From assembly GCF_001298105.1 (NCBI RefSeq), contig NZ_LGJH01000144.1, positions 1 through 64,000 of the forward strand: a DNA stretch of 64,000 nucleotides, written 5' to 3'. This DNA is from Novosphingobium sp. ST904. Lineage in GTDB: Bacteria; Pseudomonadota; Alphaproteobacteria; Sphingomonadales; Sphingomonadaceae. Position 1 is the stretch's first letter, and each line of letters starts with the position of its first letter. Below, one piece after another: positions 51,724 through 61,051 of the stretch. The translations under genes were made by a program, and so were the position numbers. A model generated the notes under the pieces. The model saw nothing but the letters and a program-made list of their open reading frames with translations, was not told where the DNA came from and made no database searches.

Positions 51724-54700
51724 TCACGCCGCCTTGAGGATGGCGCCGATCACGCTCTCCGCATCATTGACCGGCACGAAGACGCGGCTGCGATACGCGA
51801 TGATCTCGACGAAGCACCCGAGCGACTTGAGCCAGGGCAGCTGGTTCGCGGGCGCATCGACGATCTCGACACGGGGGTTGCCGTTCACCAGTGAGCGCCT
51901 GAAGGTCATCACGAAGGGCCGCGCCACCTCGACGCTGCGCCCGGACAGCACCGAACGGGCGATGGCCTCGACCGGCATGTCCTCGGACTTCGCTATGCCC
52001 AGTTTGGTGTAGAGCTGGACCACATGCTGATCGAACACGAGACGCCCGAGCCAGGAGTTGCCCTGGCCATCGACGATGCGGTTGACGGCCAGATGGTCCG
52101 ACGGCAGCGCCGACCAGATCGGCAGCAGCAGTCCGGTGGCGAGCCGGATCGTCTCGACGTCGAGCTGCTCGGCCGCCTCGGCGTACTCCTGCGCCCATAG
52201 CGCGGCGAAGGTTTCGCGATCGATGACGTCCCAGGCGGTTTCGAGGAGGTCGGCCTCGCGCAGGAACTCACGCCGGCACGGACGCTGAAGCTCGACGCGC
52301 GCGATCGGCTCGCCCTCCTCGTCCATCCACGGCCGCGCCTTGAGGCGCAGCGCCACCTTGCCCGAGCGGGCGTTGTGGACGAAGGCCGCATCCCCATGTG
52401 GACCGGCGTGGGCATCGGCGATCCTGAGGATGCGCTCGAGCGCGATGGGGTTTTTACGCCGTGCGATCTCGATGGTGAGCAGGTGACTGGTGGCCCCGCT
52501 GTTCGGATCGGTGCGCAGCAGCGTGTCGTCGATGACGGTGGCGGTGTCGGCCATGATCGTCTCGACGCCCACATCGAGCGTTCCGGCCTCGCGCGCGGCG
52601 GCGACGCGGGTTTCCACGAGCGCGAGGAACTCCTCGAAGATTGCGTTCTGCAGGCCGATCGGCAAGGCGAGAAGGCGGTTGAGCCAGCGCTGGATGGGGG
52701 GAAGCTCCTCCTTCATCACGCCGTCGCTGTCGTGGATCTCGAGCCCGGTACGCGCGGTGAAGTCTTCCAGTGTCGTGCTCTTGAGCTTGCCGTCATCGAG
52801 CAGGTGAAACCACGTCACCAGCGCGTCCCTTGCGTACTCGGACTCGAGGTTGTCCGAAGGATCGAACAGATTTTGCCCCCCGGTCTGGCGTTGGCCGCGT
52901 GTCAGCGCGCCGAGGCTGTCGAGCCGCCGCGCGATCGTCGAGGTGAAGCGCAGCTCGCCCTTGCAGTCGGTGGTCACCGGACGGAACAGCGGGGTCGAGG
53001 CCTGGTGGGTGCGGTGCGTGCGCCCGAGGCCCTGGATCGCCCGATCGGCCCGCCATCCCGGCTCGAGGAGGAAGTGGACACGCTGCTGCTGGTTCACCGC
53101 GTCGAGGCTGGCGTGGTAGGAGCGGCCCGTGCCGCCCGCATCGGAGAACACCAGCACGTGCTTGGTGCCGTCCATGAAGGCCGAGGATTCGCTGCGGCTC
53201 GCGCTGGCGGGACGGCTTTCCACTTTCTGGCGCCCGTCGGCGAGCGTCACGAGCCGCCTGGAGCGCCCGGTCACTTCGGCGACGCGCTCGGGACCGAAGT
53301 GCTCGACGATGGCATCGAGCGCGGACTGGATCGGCGGCAGCGCGCAGATCGTCTCGATCAGGCCGTCACGCGCGGCGATGGCATCGGGATTGTGGACGGG
53401 ATTGCCCTTCTCGTCGCTCATCGGCTCGGAGCGGCCCGTACCGGTATCGTCGGTAAAGACGCGCATCTGCCGGGTCGGGAACGCCCGCATCAGGTAATCA
53501 ACGATCTGGTCGACCGGCGAGAGCGTCAGCATAGGATCGGCGCGTTCCTCGGCGCTCATCTGCGACAGGCGCCGATCAAGGATCGCCTCGGCCGTCGTCA
53601 CCAGTTGCAGCACCACCGACTGACCAGCCTTGAGGTGTTCCTCGACGGCGGCGATCACCGTGGGCAGCTTCATCGCCAGCAAGACCGCCCCAAAAAATCT
53701 TTGCTTAACAGACTCTATTCGGCTGCGCGCCGCCGCCTTGGCGCCAGCATTGAGCGTACCACCCCCGAAGCCATCGATCACACCGGTTTGCGTCAATGCG
53801 GCTTCCATGTTGGACAATATGACGTGCCACGCCGAGGCATATGTATCGTAAATCTCGATCTGTGCCGGCGTCAGCGCGTGACGCAGCACATCGTACTCGA
53901 CGCCCGCGAAGCTCAGGGCCCGCGCAGCGTAGAGACCGAGCGCCTTCAGGTCGCGCACCACCAGTTCCATGGCGGCAATGCCGCCCTGGCGGATCTCGGA
54001 GATGAACATCTCGCGGTTGGCAAAGGCGGTTTCCGGTCCCCACAGACCGAGGCGCACCGCGTATGCAAAGTTGTTGACGTCAGAAGCCCCGGTAGCCGAG
54101 GCATAGAGCACCCGGGCGCCCGGAAGCCGGTTCTGGAGCAGCACGCCGGCGATGCCCTGCTGCGAACCTTCCTTGCGCCCGAGCGCGCCCTCGCCGCCGG
54201 CAACGCCGCCCATCTCGTGCGCCTCGTCGAAGGCGATGACGCCGTCGAAGTCGGCTCCGGCCCAATCGAGAATCTGCTGCAGGCGGGTATGGTCGGAGCG
54301 GCCCGAGCGCAGGGTCGGATAGGTCACGAACAGCACGCCCTGATCGAGCGATACGCTCTGGCCGATCTTCCAGTTGGAGAGCGGCTGCACGTCGGCCGAA
54401 AGACCGCCGAGCGCCGTCCAGTCGCGGCGAAAATCCTCCAGAAGCGGTTCGTTCTTCGTCACGAAAACATGGCGGCGGCGGCCTTGCAGCCAGTTGTCGA
54501 GGATACAGGCGGCGATCTGGCGACCCTTGCCCGCCCCGGTGCCGTCGCCAAGGAAAAAGCCCTTGCGGTAGCTTCGTCCTTCAGGATCGAGGGTAAGGCC
54601 GACGCCTTCGGTGGCGGGCCTGAAAGTGCCGGGCAGCATCTGCGACCAGGCGTGGCCTGCATAGACCACGGTTTCCAGCTGCGAGGTCGACAGCAGCCGC

Positions 54701-56025
54701 TCGCTGACGGTGCGCTCGGGCAGATGCGGGATGTGGGTCGGGACCGGCGCGGGGATCGAGCCCATCGCCACCGATTCCACCAGCGCGGTGGGATGCTCGC
54801 CCGCGGTCTCGAAGACGATCCGGCTTGGCCGATAGGGCAGGTAGACCCCGACCTGCTCGGCCAGCGGCGCAGCCTGTTCCAATACCCGGTAGGCGACGGG
54901 CAGCACCGCGTTCTTCACCGGGGCATGGAACGGCCGCGGCTTGGCCACTTTCGCACTGCGCGCGGCGCCGAACATCGTGGCGGGTTTGCGAGCGGAGGCG
55001 GATGAGGACGAAGAGGAAGACAAGGAAGAAGGCGCGGAAGGGATGAAGGAATTGGCGCCGGTGGATGGAAGCGAGGCGCGCGGCGGGATCGTCACGACAT
55101 CGATGAGGTCCGCCAGCGAGGCGCGCGCGATCGTCGCGGGGCGCATGTCGTCTTCGCCGGTGGCGGCCACCTTGTCGATGGCGTAGAGCCTGATGGCGAT
55201 ATCGGTGCCGTGCTTGCGGTAGCAGTGCTCGAGGCGCAGCGAGGTGCGCACGCTGCATCCGGCGAGCACCGCCTCGAAGGCGGCGCGCACCCGGGTGTCG
55301 GGGGCGAACCAGTCGGGCATCACCGCGAGCGCGCGGCCACCGGGGCGAAGACGGCGAAGCGCGGCCTGAAGGTGGCGCAGCGCGGCGAGGTCGTCGGCGC
55401 CGCGCCCGAGGCTGCGCGCAAACGGCGGGTTCATCAGTACGACGCTGGGGCGCGGCAGCGCGGCATGGAGGCTGACCAGCCCGGCCCCGTCATGGCCGGT
55501 GACCACGGCCTCGGGAAACACCGAGGCGAGCCGCTCGCGGCGCTGGGGATCGATCTCGTTGAGATAGAGCGCGCCGCACGGCGGGATCTGCGCGGTAAGC
55601 AGGCCATTGCCTGCGCTCGGCTCGAGCACGATATCTTCAGGGCCGATCATGGCCAGCAGCACCGCGAGCGCGGCGATATCGGCAGGGGTCGAGAATTGCT
55701 GGAAGGCGATCTGTTCCTCGCTGCGCACCGTCTGCGTGGGGCACCGCGCCATCAGCGCCGTGGCGGCCGAGACATCGGCGAGGGTTTCGAGCGCATAGGG
55801 CCGCGTGCGCAGGTGCAGGGCGAGCGCATGCTCGAGCATCTCGAAGCTGCCGCGCTGGGTCCAGCGTCCGTCGGCATCGCTGCCGCCAAAACAGCGCGTC
55901 ATCGCCTCGTTGAGGTCCCGGCGGGTGATAAGCGCGCCGTCAGCCAGCAATGCAGCAATATGGCGGGCGGCATCGCCATCGTTGAGCGGAGCAGTGAGGG
56001 GGGGAAGATCGAGCAGATCGCGCAT
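51724..56025 (-). CDS. Methyltransferase plus Strawberry-notch helicase (DarB-like)
   Basis: 1433 residues from ATG 56025 (MRDLLDLPPLTAPLNDGDAA), with CAGGAGA upstream. The N-terminal domain is a Rossmann methyltransferase: IVLEPSAGNGLLTAQIPP at about 131 and VVLMNPPFARSLG at about 196. A Ser-rich linker follows. The C-terminal half is an SF2-type helicase of the Strawberry-notch group: Walker A FFLGDGTGAGKGRQIAA at about 490, DEAH-like IAFDEAHEMGG at about 598, YASATGAS, and VLVFSDAGGTGRSYHASLDA with GLGRTHRTHQ near 1000. The same domain pairing occurs in phage P1 DarB, which shields incoming DNA from type I restriction. The neighbours ArdC and ParB-domain protein support an establishment role. 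Confidence 0.82.
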   Translation of the reverse strand: MRDLLDLPPLTAPLNDGDAARHIAALLADGALITRRDLNEAMTRCFGGSDADGRWTQRGSFEMLEHALALHLRTRPYALETLADVSAATALMARCPTQTVRSEEQIAFQQFSTPADIAALAVLLAMIGPEDIVLEPSAGNGLLTAQIPPCGALYLNEIDPQRRERLASVFPEAVVTGHDGAGLVSLHAALPRPSVVLMNPPFARSLGRGADDLAALRHLQAALRRLRPGGRALAVMPDWFAPDTRVRAAFEAVLAGCSVRTSLRLEHCYRKHGTDIAIRLYAIDKVAATGEDDMRPATIARASLADLIDVVTIPPRASLPSTGANSFIPSAPSSLSSSSSSSASARKPATMFGAARSAKVAKPRPFHAPVKNAVLPVAYRVLEQAAPLAEQVGVYLPYRPSRIVFETAGEHPTALVESVAMGSIPAPVPTHIPHLPERTVSERLLSTSQLETVVYAGHAWSQMLPGTFRPATEGVGLTLDPEGRSYRKGFFLGDGTGAGKGRQIAACILDNWLQGRRRHVFVTKNEPLLEDFRRDWTALGGLSADVQPLSNWKIGQSVSLDQGVLFVTYPTLRSGRSDHTRLQQILDWAGADFDGVIAFDEAHEMGGVAGGEGALGRKEGSQQGIAGVLLQNRLPGARVLYASATGASDVNNFAYAVRLGLWGPETAFANREMFISEIRQGGIAAMELVVRDLKALGLYAARALSFAGVEYDVLRHALTPAQIEIYDTYASAWHVILSNMEAALTQTGVIDGFGGGTLNAGAKAAARSRIESVKQRFFGAVLLAMKLPTVIAAVEEHLKAGQSVVLQLVTTAEAILDRRLSQMSAEERADPMLTLSPVDQIVDYLMRAFPTRQMRVFTDDTGTGRSEPMSDEKGNPVHNPDAIAARDGLIETICALPPIQSALDAIVEHFGPERVAEVTGRSRRLVTLADGRQKVESRPASASRSESSAFMDGTKHVLVFSDAGGTGRSYHASLDAVNQQQRVHFLLEPGWRADRAIQGLGRTHRTHQASTPLFRPVTTDCKGELRFTSTIARRLDSLGALTRGQRQTGGQNLFDPSDNLESEYARDALVTWFHLLDDGKLKSTTLEDFTARTGLEIHDSDGVMKEELPPIQRWLNRLLALPIGLQNAIFEEFLALVETRVAAAREAGTLDVGVETIMADTATVIDDTLLRTDPNSGATSHLLTIEIARRKNPIALERILRIADAHAGPHGDAAFVHNARSGKVALRLKARPWMDEEGEPIARVELQRPCRREFLREADLLETAWDVIDRETFAALWAQEYAEAAEQLDVETIRLATGLLLPIWSALPSDHLAVNRIVDGQGNSWLGRLVFDQHVVQLYTKLGIAKSEDMPVEAIARSVLSGRSVEVARPFVMTFRRSLVNGNPRVEIVDAPANQLPWLKSLGCFVEIIAYRSRVFVPVNDAESVIGAILKAA

Positions 56026-56062
56026 GGCAAGGGGTCTCCTGTTCCTCTGCCCGGACGGCAGA

Positions 56063-57004
56063 TCACCCCTTCCCTTCCTCCCTCCACTCCTGCGTTTCGG
56101 ACGTTCGGGAAGTCCCGGCGCCATCGGCCGTCCTGCCTGCATCCGGGCTGCCTGCCCGCTCCTGTTCCTCCAGAACCTGCGCCCAGTCCTTGCCGGGAGG
56201 CGGCATATCGACGCGGATCAGCCGGTTGTCGGCCGCATAGGCGCGCGCCGCGCGGTTGACGGCGCGCCGCCCCGCGGTGTCGTTGTCGCCGGCAAGGATC
56301 AGGCCGGTGACGGTCTCCGGAATGGTGACCAGCCCGAACCGGCGCGAGCCGAGGCTCGCCCAGCAGGGCAGTCCCCGCAGCCGCGACCAGGCCCGCGCGG
56401 TCTCGAAGCCCTCTGCAAGGCCGATGGCCAGACCACCGCCACTACCAATGCCGCCGCCACGCCAGGCGCCAAAACCCAGCGTCCCGATCGTCGCCTTGGC
56501 GGAGTAGCGCGCGGTTACGGGATCGAGGAATATCCGCTGCAAGGCGACCAGCCTCGGGCCCTCACGCACCGCGACGAGCAGCGCCGGCTTGAACACGGTA
56601 TGGGGCCTGGCGCCATGCGGGCAGCGCGGATGGAAGCGTAGATCGCCCGGGACCGGCAGCAGGAAGCGCGAGGCGAGGTAGCGTTCGCCCAGCGTTCCGG
56701 GAACCGGCAGCGCCTCGTCCCACAGCCGCTGGACATTGGCGCTGCGGCCCCCTGGCGCATCGGGCGGCGGCTCGTAGCGGCGGGTAATGGCGATGCGCTC
56801 GAGTTCGCGCAGCACGTCGATCGGCGAACACCCGGCAAAGCAGGTGACGAGAATGCCGTGGTCGCCCTGGCGCAGCGAGAGGCTCGGGGTATGGTCGTTA
56901 TGGACCGGGCAGCGGCACATCGCGACGTTGCCGCGCCAGGTGCCGCGCAGCGTACCGACGATATCGACCAGCCTTTGCGAGGGCCGGTTGGCGACAAGGC
57001 TCAT
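56063..57004 (-). CDS. Plasmid primase-like CHC2/Toprim protein
   Basis: 313 residues. The N-terminal zinc ribbon is MCRCPVHNDHTPSLSLRQGD, HGILVTCFAGCSPIDVLREL (CHC2-type), followed by DPVTARYSAKATIGTLGFGA. The Toprim domain is GLAIGLAEGFETARAWSRLR, LPCWASLGSRRFG, LILAGDNDTAGRRAVNRAAR (the Glu and DxD metal-binding residues). It probably makes primers for the transferred or replicating strand. It overlaps the upstream 79-residue gene by ATGA and precedes the DarB-like gene. Confidence 0.82.
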   Translation of the reverse strand: MSLVANRPSQRLVDIVGTLRGTWRGNVAMCRCPVHNDHTPSLSLRQGDHGILVTCFAGCSPIDVLRELERIAITRRYEPPPDAPGGRSANVQRLWDEALPVPGTLGERYLASRFLLPVPGDLRFHPRCPHGARPHTVFKPALLVAVREGPRLVALQRIFLDPVTARYSAKATIGTLGFGAWRGGGIGSGGGLAIGLAEGFETARAWSRLRGLPCWASLGSRRFGLVTIPETVTGLILAGDNDTAGRRAVNRAARAYAADNRLIRVDMPPPGKDWAQVLEEQERAGSPDAGRTADGAGTSRTSETQEWREEGKG

Positions 57005-57240
57005 CGATCGTTCTCCGCTTGCGGGGTCAGCACGGCGCGCGCGATCGCGTAGATACGCTCCTCCCGTGCGGACCAGGCCGCGACCGCCTCGTCATCGTGA
57101 AGCCGGGGCACGGCGCCGGTCAAGCGCTCGCGGCCGCGCACATAGGCGATGAGCGCCGTCTCGACGCTCGCCTCGTCGGGATGCAGCTGGGCGATATCCG
57201 CATGTTCGCGATCCCGGATGAACAGGACGAAGTGTTCCAT
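57001..57240 (-). CDS. Small hypothetical protein upstream of the primase
   Basis: 79 residues from ATG 57240 (MEHFVLFIRDREHADIAQLH). Helical and charged (EASVETALIAYVRGRERLTG, WSAREERIYAIARAVLTPQA). It overlaps the primase start by four bases and is the first gene of the leftward block, so its promoter should lie in 57241-57453. Confidence 0.6.
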   Translation of the reverse strand: MEHFVLFIRDREHADIAQLHPDEASVETALIAYVRGRERLTGAVPRLHDDEAVAAWSAREERIYAIARAVLTPQAENDR

Positions 57241-57419
57241 GGCGGTAGATCCTCATGGGGGGCGGATGCGTGAAGAGATCGTGGCGAGATCCGGGCTCGA
57301 GGCCTCGGGCATCCGGTGGCTGAAGGGCTGGCCGGTTCTTCCCGGCCAACTTTGCCCTCCCTCTCAACTCCAAGAGTTTTGCAGCTTTTGCGCTTTGGGG
57401 TGCATTGCCCCCATCATTG

Positions 57420-57438
57420 CCTGTAATTCTCTTACAGG
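57420..57438. promoter_or_regulatory. Perfect inverted repeat in divergent promoter region
   Basis: CCTGTAA-TTCTC-TTACAGG, 7-bp arms, between the divergent genes at 57240 (leftward) and 57454 (rightward), 15 bp before the latter. Suited to an operator controlling one or both directions. Confidence 0.45.
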
Positions 57439-57453
57439 CTGACGATTGCAGGT

Positions 57454-57777
57454 GTGTCGCAGCGCCGTGCAATCTATGAGGAAATTGCAGATTACCGGAG
57501 GATTCGTCTGTCGCAGTTCAGCTCCATCGAGATCGCCAACTGGCTCGCCATCTACCTGGCGACGGGTCTGTGCTGCCTAATCGCGCTGGCGCTCTCGGTG
57601 ACGGTGGCACTTCACGACAGCGTGCGCGAGCGAGTGTGGAGCCAGGTGCGCGACATGCGCAGCGCCTTGCTGTTCGTGCCGAAGCTGTGGTGGCGCTGGC
57701 AGAAACTCTATCTGCTCTCGACCCCGGTGACATTGGGGATCGTTTTCTATTTTGCGGCATCGCTGCGCTGGAGCTGA
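57454..57777 (+). CDS. Two-span membrane protein
   Basis: 107 residues from GTG 57454 (start uncertain). Two hydrophobic helices, ANWLAIYLATGLCCLIALAL and STPVTLGIVFYFAASLRWS, flank a basic cytoplasmic-type loop (VRERVWSQVRDMRSALLF). The family is not recognised. Divergent from the primase operon. Confidence 0.55.
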   Translation: MSQRRAIYEEIADYRRIRLSQFSSIEIANWLAIYLATGLCCLIALALSVTVALHDSVRERVWSQVRDMRSALLFVPKLWWRWQKLYLLSTPVTLGIVFYFAASLRWS

Positions 57778-57818
57778 GCCGCGCTAGATTGCCGCCGACA
57801 GGGGTATTACCGAAGCTT

Positions 57819-58073
57819 ATGACCGATACGAGCGAGTGGAAAATTCATCGCGCCTTCTGGCGCGACGGGGTCATCGTCGTCGATTTTCTGGCGGGCAACC
57901 GCCAGGCGATGCTCTCCTTCGAGCGCGGCGCCAATGCCGCCGATCCGTCCGACGAGGCGCGCGAGGTCATCATGCTGGGGGTGATCGAAGGACCGTGGCA
58001 TGGACGGCCGATAGCGTGCGTGCAGGGCGAGGTCGAAGCGAAGCGCCTGCTCCAACAGGGCGGCTATGCCTGA
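57819..58073 (+). CDS. Small hypothetical protein
   Basis: 84 residues from ATG 57819 (MTDTSEWKIHRAFWRDGVIV). Contains VDFLAGNRQAMLSFERGANA and EVIMLGVIEGPWHGRPIACV. The longer frame upstream is antisense noise. It follows the membrane-protein gene by 41 bp. The family is not recognised. Confidence 0.55.
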   Translation: MTDTSEWKIHRAFWRDGVIVVDFLAGNRQAMLSFERGANAADPSDEAREVIMLGVIEGPWHGRPIACVQGEVEAKRLLQQGGYA

Positions 58074-58109
58074 GCGCTTGCCGTACGTCTACGATCAGAA
58101 TCTGCGCGC

Positions 58110-58283
58110 GTGTTCGATCTTTACGTGACCACCGTTAGCGAGGCGCGGCCCGTCGCGCTGGTCATGGCGGCGCTGTTCGTGATGGCAGCCGCGCGCACGG
58201 CCGGGCGGCCGGTATGGTGCGGGGTCTTCGCCCTTCTGGCGTTCGCCTGCGCATTCCCGGTGCTGATCTATCCGCAGGGTTAA
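58110..58283 (+). CDS. Small two-helix membrane protein
   Basis: 57 residues from GTG 58110 (first residues FDLYVTTVSEARP). Two hydrophobic helices, VALVMAALFVMAAARTAG and VWCGVFALLAFACAFPVLIY, joined by a short turn. It is too short for the usual ORF cutoff but has strong membrane-protein character and ends with a clean TAA. The family is unknown. Confidence 0.45.
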   Translation: MFDLYVTTVSEARPVALVMAALFVMAAARTAGRPVWCGVFALLAFACAFPVLIYPQG

Positions 58284-58479
58284 AATCTCGTCCTTTTCCG
58301 TAGGCAGCGGTGATGCATAGCGTAGGCAAAATGCACTTTCGTGCGTGCAGGAGCGCGGAGCGTTGTCTGGCGTACGCATAACGCCCTTGCGGTGTCATTT
58401 CGCCCCTATCCGAAAACTGTCCGGGCAATCGCCGTACCGTTAATCTGTGTCCCGATAATGCACGCATGGCTGCCAGCGC

Positions 58480-59799
58480 TCACAGGCCGAGTGCGCTCAT
58501 GAGCTTGCCGAGCGCCTGCTCGGTCTCGATTTCGGCGCGACCGATGGTGAGGAGCGGGCCGATGCGCGCCATGCGCGGGTGGGTCACGGCCTTGGCGGCC
58601 GCATAGTCCTCGGTCTCGAAGCCCATCGCCTCGACGACAAGCGTGCGCATCTCGCCGGTCACGCGCGAACGCGCCTCGATCACGAAATCCGGGCGGCAAG
58701 GTCCATCCCTGGTGAGCGTGTCGAACAGCGGCTTGTCGATGGCCATGTCGACGCCGCGCCGGTGGAGCAGGCGCTGGCATTCCAGGATCGTGCGCAGCAC
58801 CGATCGCTCGAAATCGGAATCGACTGCCACGAAACGGTTGCCGCTATGGATGGGCTGGGCATAGGCGCGCAGCGGCGCATAGCCGTGCGCCTCGGGATAT
58901 TGCCCCGCGACGATCAGGACGAGGTACGGCCCGGCGATGCGGTTCGCCCTGACTGACGGCGACTGGATGCGGTTGGCGATCGCCACGCTCTCCCCGCCTG
59001 GCAGGAGGATCTCCTGTCCCTTGAAGGCCGGGGCATAGAGCAGCACGAAGCCCTGCGAGGCATGGCCCTTGGGCCAGCGCGGCTCGAGCGCGCGCAGGCT
59101 GGCATAGACGACATTGGCGGTGAGCGGTCTGGCATGGGTCCACAGCGCCCGCGCCAGCTCGATCCCCGGCGCGATCTCGATCTGCGCGGCCGCCGTGGTG
59201 AGCGCGGCGAACTCGCCGCGGATCGACCATTCGTGCCCCCAGGCGATGGGCGCGATGCGATTGACGCTCGCGGCATCCATCAGCCGCCACAGCAGCCGCG
59301 CGAGCCGGGGGACGGAGGCATTGCGGGTGCGATCGTCGGTGGCATCGTCTTCGGGCCGCTGCGCCAGATGCTCGGGCGCGGGCTTCAGCACCGAGAAGAA
59401 GCCGTCGGGCGGCATCGAGGGCGTCGCGTGCGAGCGCACTTCGGTGATGCGGTTGGTGACCTGGTCGCGGAAGAACGGGCAGTCGGGCCGGTGTTCGGGC
59501 CGTTTGGTGCTGGTAAGACGGCGCAGATAGTAGGTTTCGGCCTCGGAGAGGAAGGCAGGCGTCAGGATCGGCGGGGCCTTGTCGGCGCCAAGGCAGTTGC
59601 AGGCGACCCAGCGATGACCGATCCGCGCGTTCTGCACCAGCGTGATCCCTGCGATCTCGTCGTGGGGCGTGCCCTCACCCACATACCAGCGCACCAGCGC
59701 CGCGCGAAGGTCCGCGGGCAGCGGTATCCGGCTCTTGCCCTTCCCATCGGTGTCGCGATCGACCAGCCACATGGATCGAAATCTCCCGTCAAGCAGCAT
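58480..59799 (-). CDS. DUF1173 family protein
   Basis: 439 residues from ATG 59799 (MLLDGRFRSMWLVDRDTDGK). The N-terminal third has the Cys-containing VACNCLGADKAPPILTPAFL and YYLRRLTSTKRPEHRPDCPF of DUF1173. The centre carries EWSIRGEFAALTTAAAQIEI. The C-terminal third looks like a restriction-endonuclease-type fold (CRPDFVIEARSRVTGEMRTL, VVEAMGFETEDYAAAK) with an Asp...Glu-x-(Ala) arrangement. The family occurs on conjugative plasmids and is uncharacterised. The C-terminal PD-(D/E)xK-like reading is my inference. Confidence 0.75.
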   Translation of the reverse strand: MLLDGRFRSMWLVDRDTDGKGKSRIPLPADLRAALVRWYVGEGTPHDEIAGITLVQNARIGHRWVACNCLGADKAPPILTPAFLSEAETYYLRRLTSTKRPEHRPDCPFFRDQVTNRITEVRSHATPSMPPDGFFSVLKPAPEHLAQRPEDDATDDRTRNASVPRLARLLWRLMDAASVNRIAPIAWGHEWSIRGEFAALTTAAAQIEIAPGIELARALWTHARPLTANVVYASLRALEPRWPKGHASQGFVLLYAPAFKGQEILLPGGESVAIANRIQSPSVRANRIAGPYLVLIVAGQYPEAHGYAPLRAYAQPIHSGNRFVAVDSDFERSVLRTILECQRLLHRRGVDMAIDKPLFDTLTRDGPCRPDFVIEARSRVTGEMRTLVVEAMGFETEDYAAAKAVTHPRMARIGPLLTIGRAEIETEQALGKLMSALGL

Positions 59800-59888
59800 T
59801 ACGGGACAAGAGTTTCGAATCGGCGGCGTGTTGACAAGGGCGAGACGCGCGCGGTCCAATTGTCCCACAAGGGCAATGGAGGGCCGTC

Positions 59889-60830
59889 ATGCACCGTTAT
59901 GCAGTAACCGCACTTGTCGTTTTACTTGGGAGTGCACCGACAATAGCCAGCGCCGGACAAGAAAAACCGACGCGCAAGGTGGAGCTGATTAGCATGATCG
60001 GTACGGGTAATATGGCAGGTCCGGCTGCGAACGGCGTTAGCTCGCCGGTTATGCGGGCCGGTGCCGGTGAGGCAGCGCCCGCGCCCGCACCGTCGCCGTT
60101 ACCCGAGGGCTTCTCGGTGCACGATCTGAGCCGCCGCTATGTCGAATATCGCATGGCGCGCGCGTTCCTGCTTGGCGCGATCACGGGTGAAGCGGAGCCG
60201 CAAAACCCCTCCGATCGCGCGCCGGAGCCCGTTGCCACCTCCTCGATCGCGGTTCCGGGCTGGATGCGGGGAGCCTGGCCGGGGCTCGGCCCCGCCCCCT
60301 TCGCGCCCGCCGCGACACCGGGCTGCGTGCCCCTGCCCTACCGGCCTGCCGGGTTCCTCAAGCCCGCTGCCGAAGCGCGGCGCGCGTCATATTATGGCAT
60401 GATGAGCACGATCGCCTGCGAGCAGGGCATTCCGGTCGGTCTGTTCGATGCCATGATCATCCAGGAAAGCCGCTACGATCCTTATGCGATCTCGCCCAAG
60501 CGGGCCTTCGGCCTCGCCCAGCTGATGCCGGGGACCGCGCAGGATCTCGGGGTCAACGCATACGATCCGGCGCAGAACCTGCGCGGCGGCGCCCGCTATC
60601 TGCGCAACCACCTCGACCGCTTCGGGCAGGTCCACCTCGCCCTCGCCGCCTACAATGCCGGGCCGGGGCGGGTCCGGGGTGGCGCGGTGCCGCGCATCGC
60701 CGAGACGCAAGGCTATGTCGCCACGATCCTGGGCAACTGGGCGCGGCTCAATTCCGGTGGAGCAGTCCAGGCCCGGTCCTCGCAGGTAAATGCACCTTAT
60801 GGCCCTACGGTGTCTGTCTCCTCCTACTGA
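59889..60830 (+). CDS. Lytic transglycosylase (VirB1-like)
   Basis: 313 residues with a signal peptide (MHRYAVTALVVLLGSAPTIA, cleavage near SAG). A Pro/Ala-rich spacer precedes a C-terminal SLT domain: FDAMIIQESRYDPYAISPKR with catalytic Glu in IQESRYDP, AFGLAQLMPGTAQDLGVNAY, NLRGGARYLRNHLDRFGQVH and LALAAYNAGPGRVR. It opens peptidoglycan locally so a type IV secretion channel can be built. Its presence shortly before the putative secretion operon fits. Confidence 0.9.
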   Translation: MHRYAVTALVVLLGSAPTIASAGQEKPTRKVELISMIGTGNMAGPAANGVSSPVMRAGAGEAAPAPAPSPLPEGFSVHDLSRRYVEYRMARAFLLGAITGEAEPQNPSDRAPEPVATSSIAVPGWMRGAWPGLGPAPFAPAATPGCVPLPYRPAGFLKPAAEARRASYYGMMSTIACEQGIPVGLFDAMIIQESRYDPYAISPKRAFGLAQLMPGTAQDLGVNAYDPAQNLRGGARYLRNHLDRFGQVHLALAAYNAGPGRVRGGAVPRIAETQGYVATILGNWARLNSGGAVQARSSQVNAPYGPTVSVSSY

Positions 60831-61027
60831 CGAAACGCCCGATTTGAGCGCGCTGAGACCCGTTTGCGACGTTTCAGCAAGCGCAAGGCGCATGTTTTGA
60901 AGCCGCCAAAGCCGCTTGCTCCTCCCGGGAGCAATGTGACGGCGTAGCCGGCACTCCTGCCCTGGCCGCAAGAGCGATGTCTTGCGGTGAAAGCGGTGGT
61001 TCGGGTTTAGGATCGTCAGATCGAGTT

Positions 61028-61048
61028 GTTGGCCGACGTTAGGCCAAC
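61028..61048 (-). terminator. Hairpin after the rep-like gene
   Basis: GTTGGCC (61028-61034) and GGCCAAC (61042-61048) form a 7-bp stem directly after the stop of the leftward rep-like gene. No U tract follows, so termination is only suggested. Confidence 0.4.
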
Positions 61049-61051
61049 TCC

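Noticed and set aside
52375..55005. 876-residue plus-strand open frame
   Set aside because: Antisense of the DarB-like gene; no motifs of its own.
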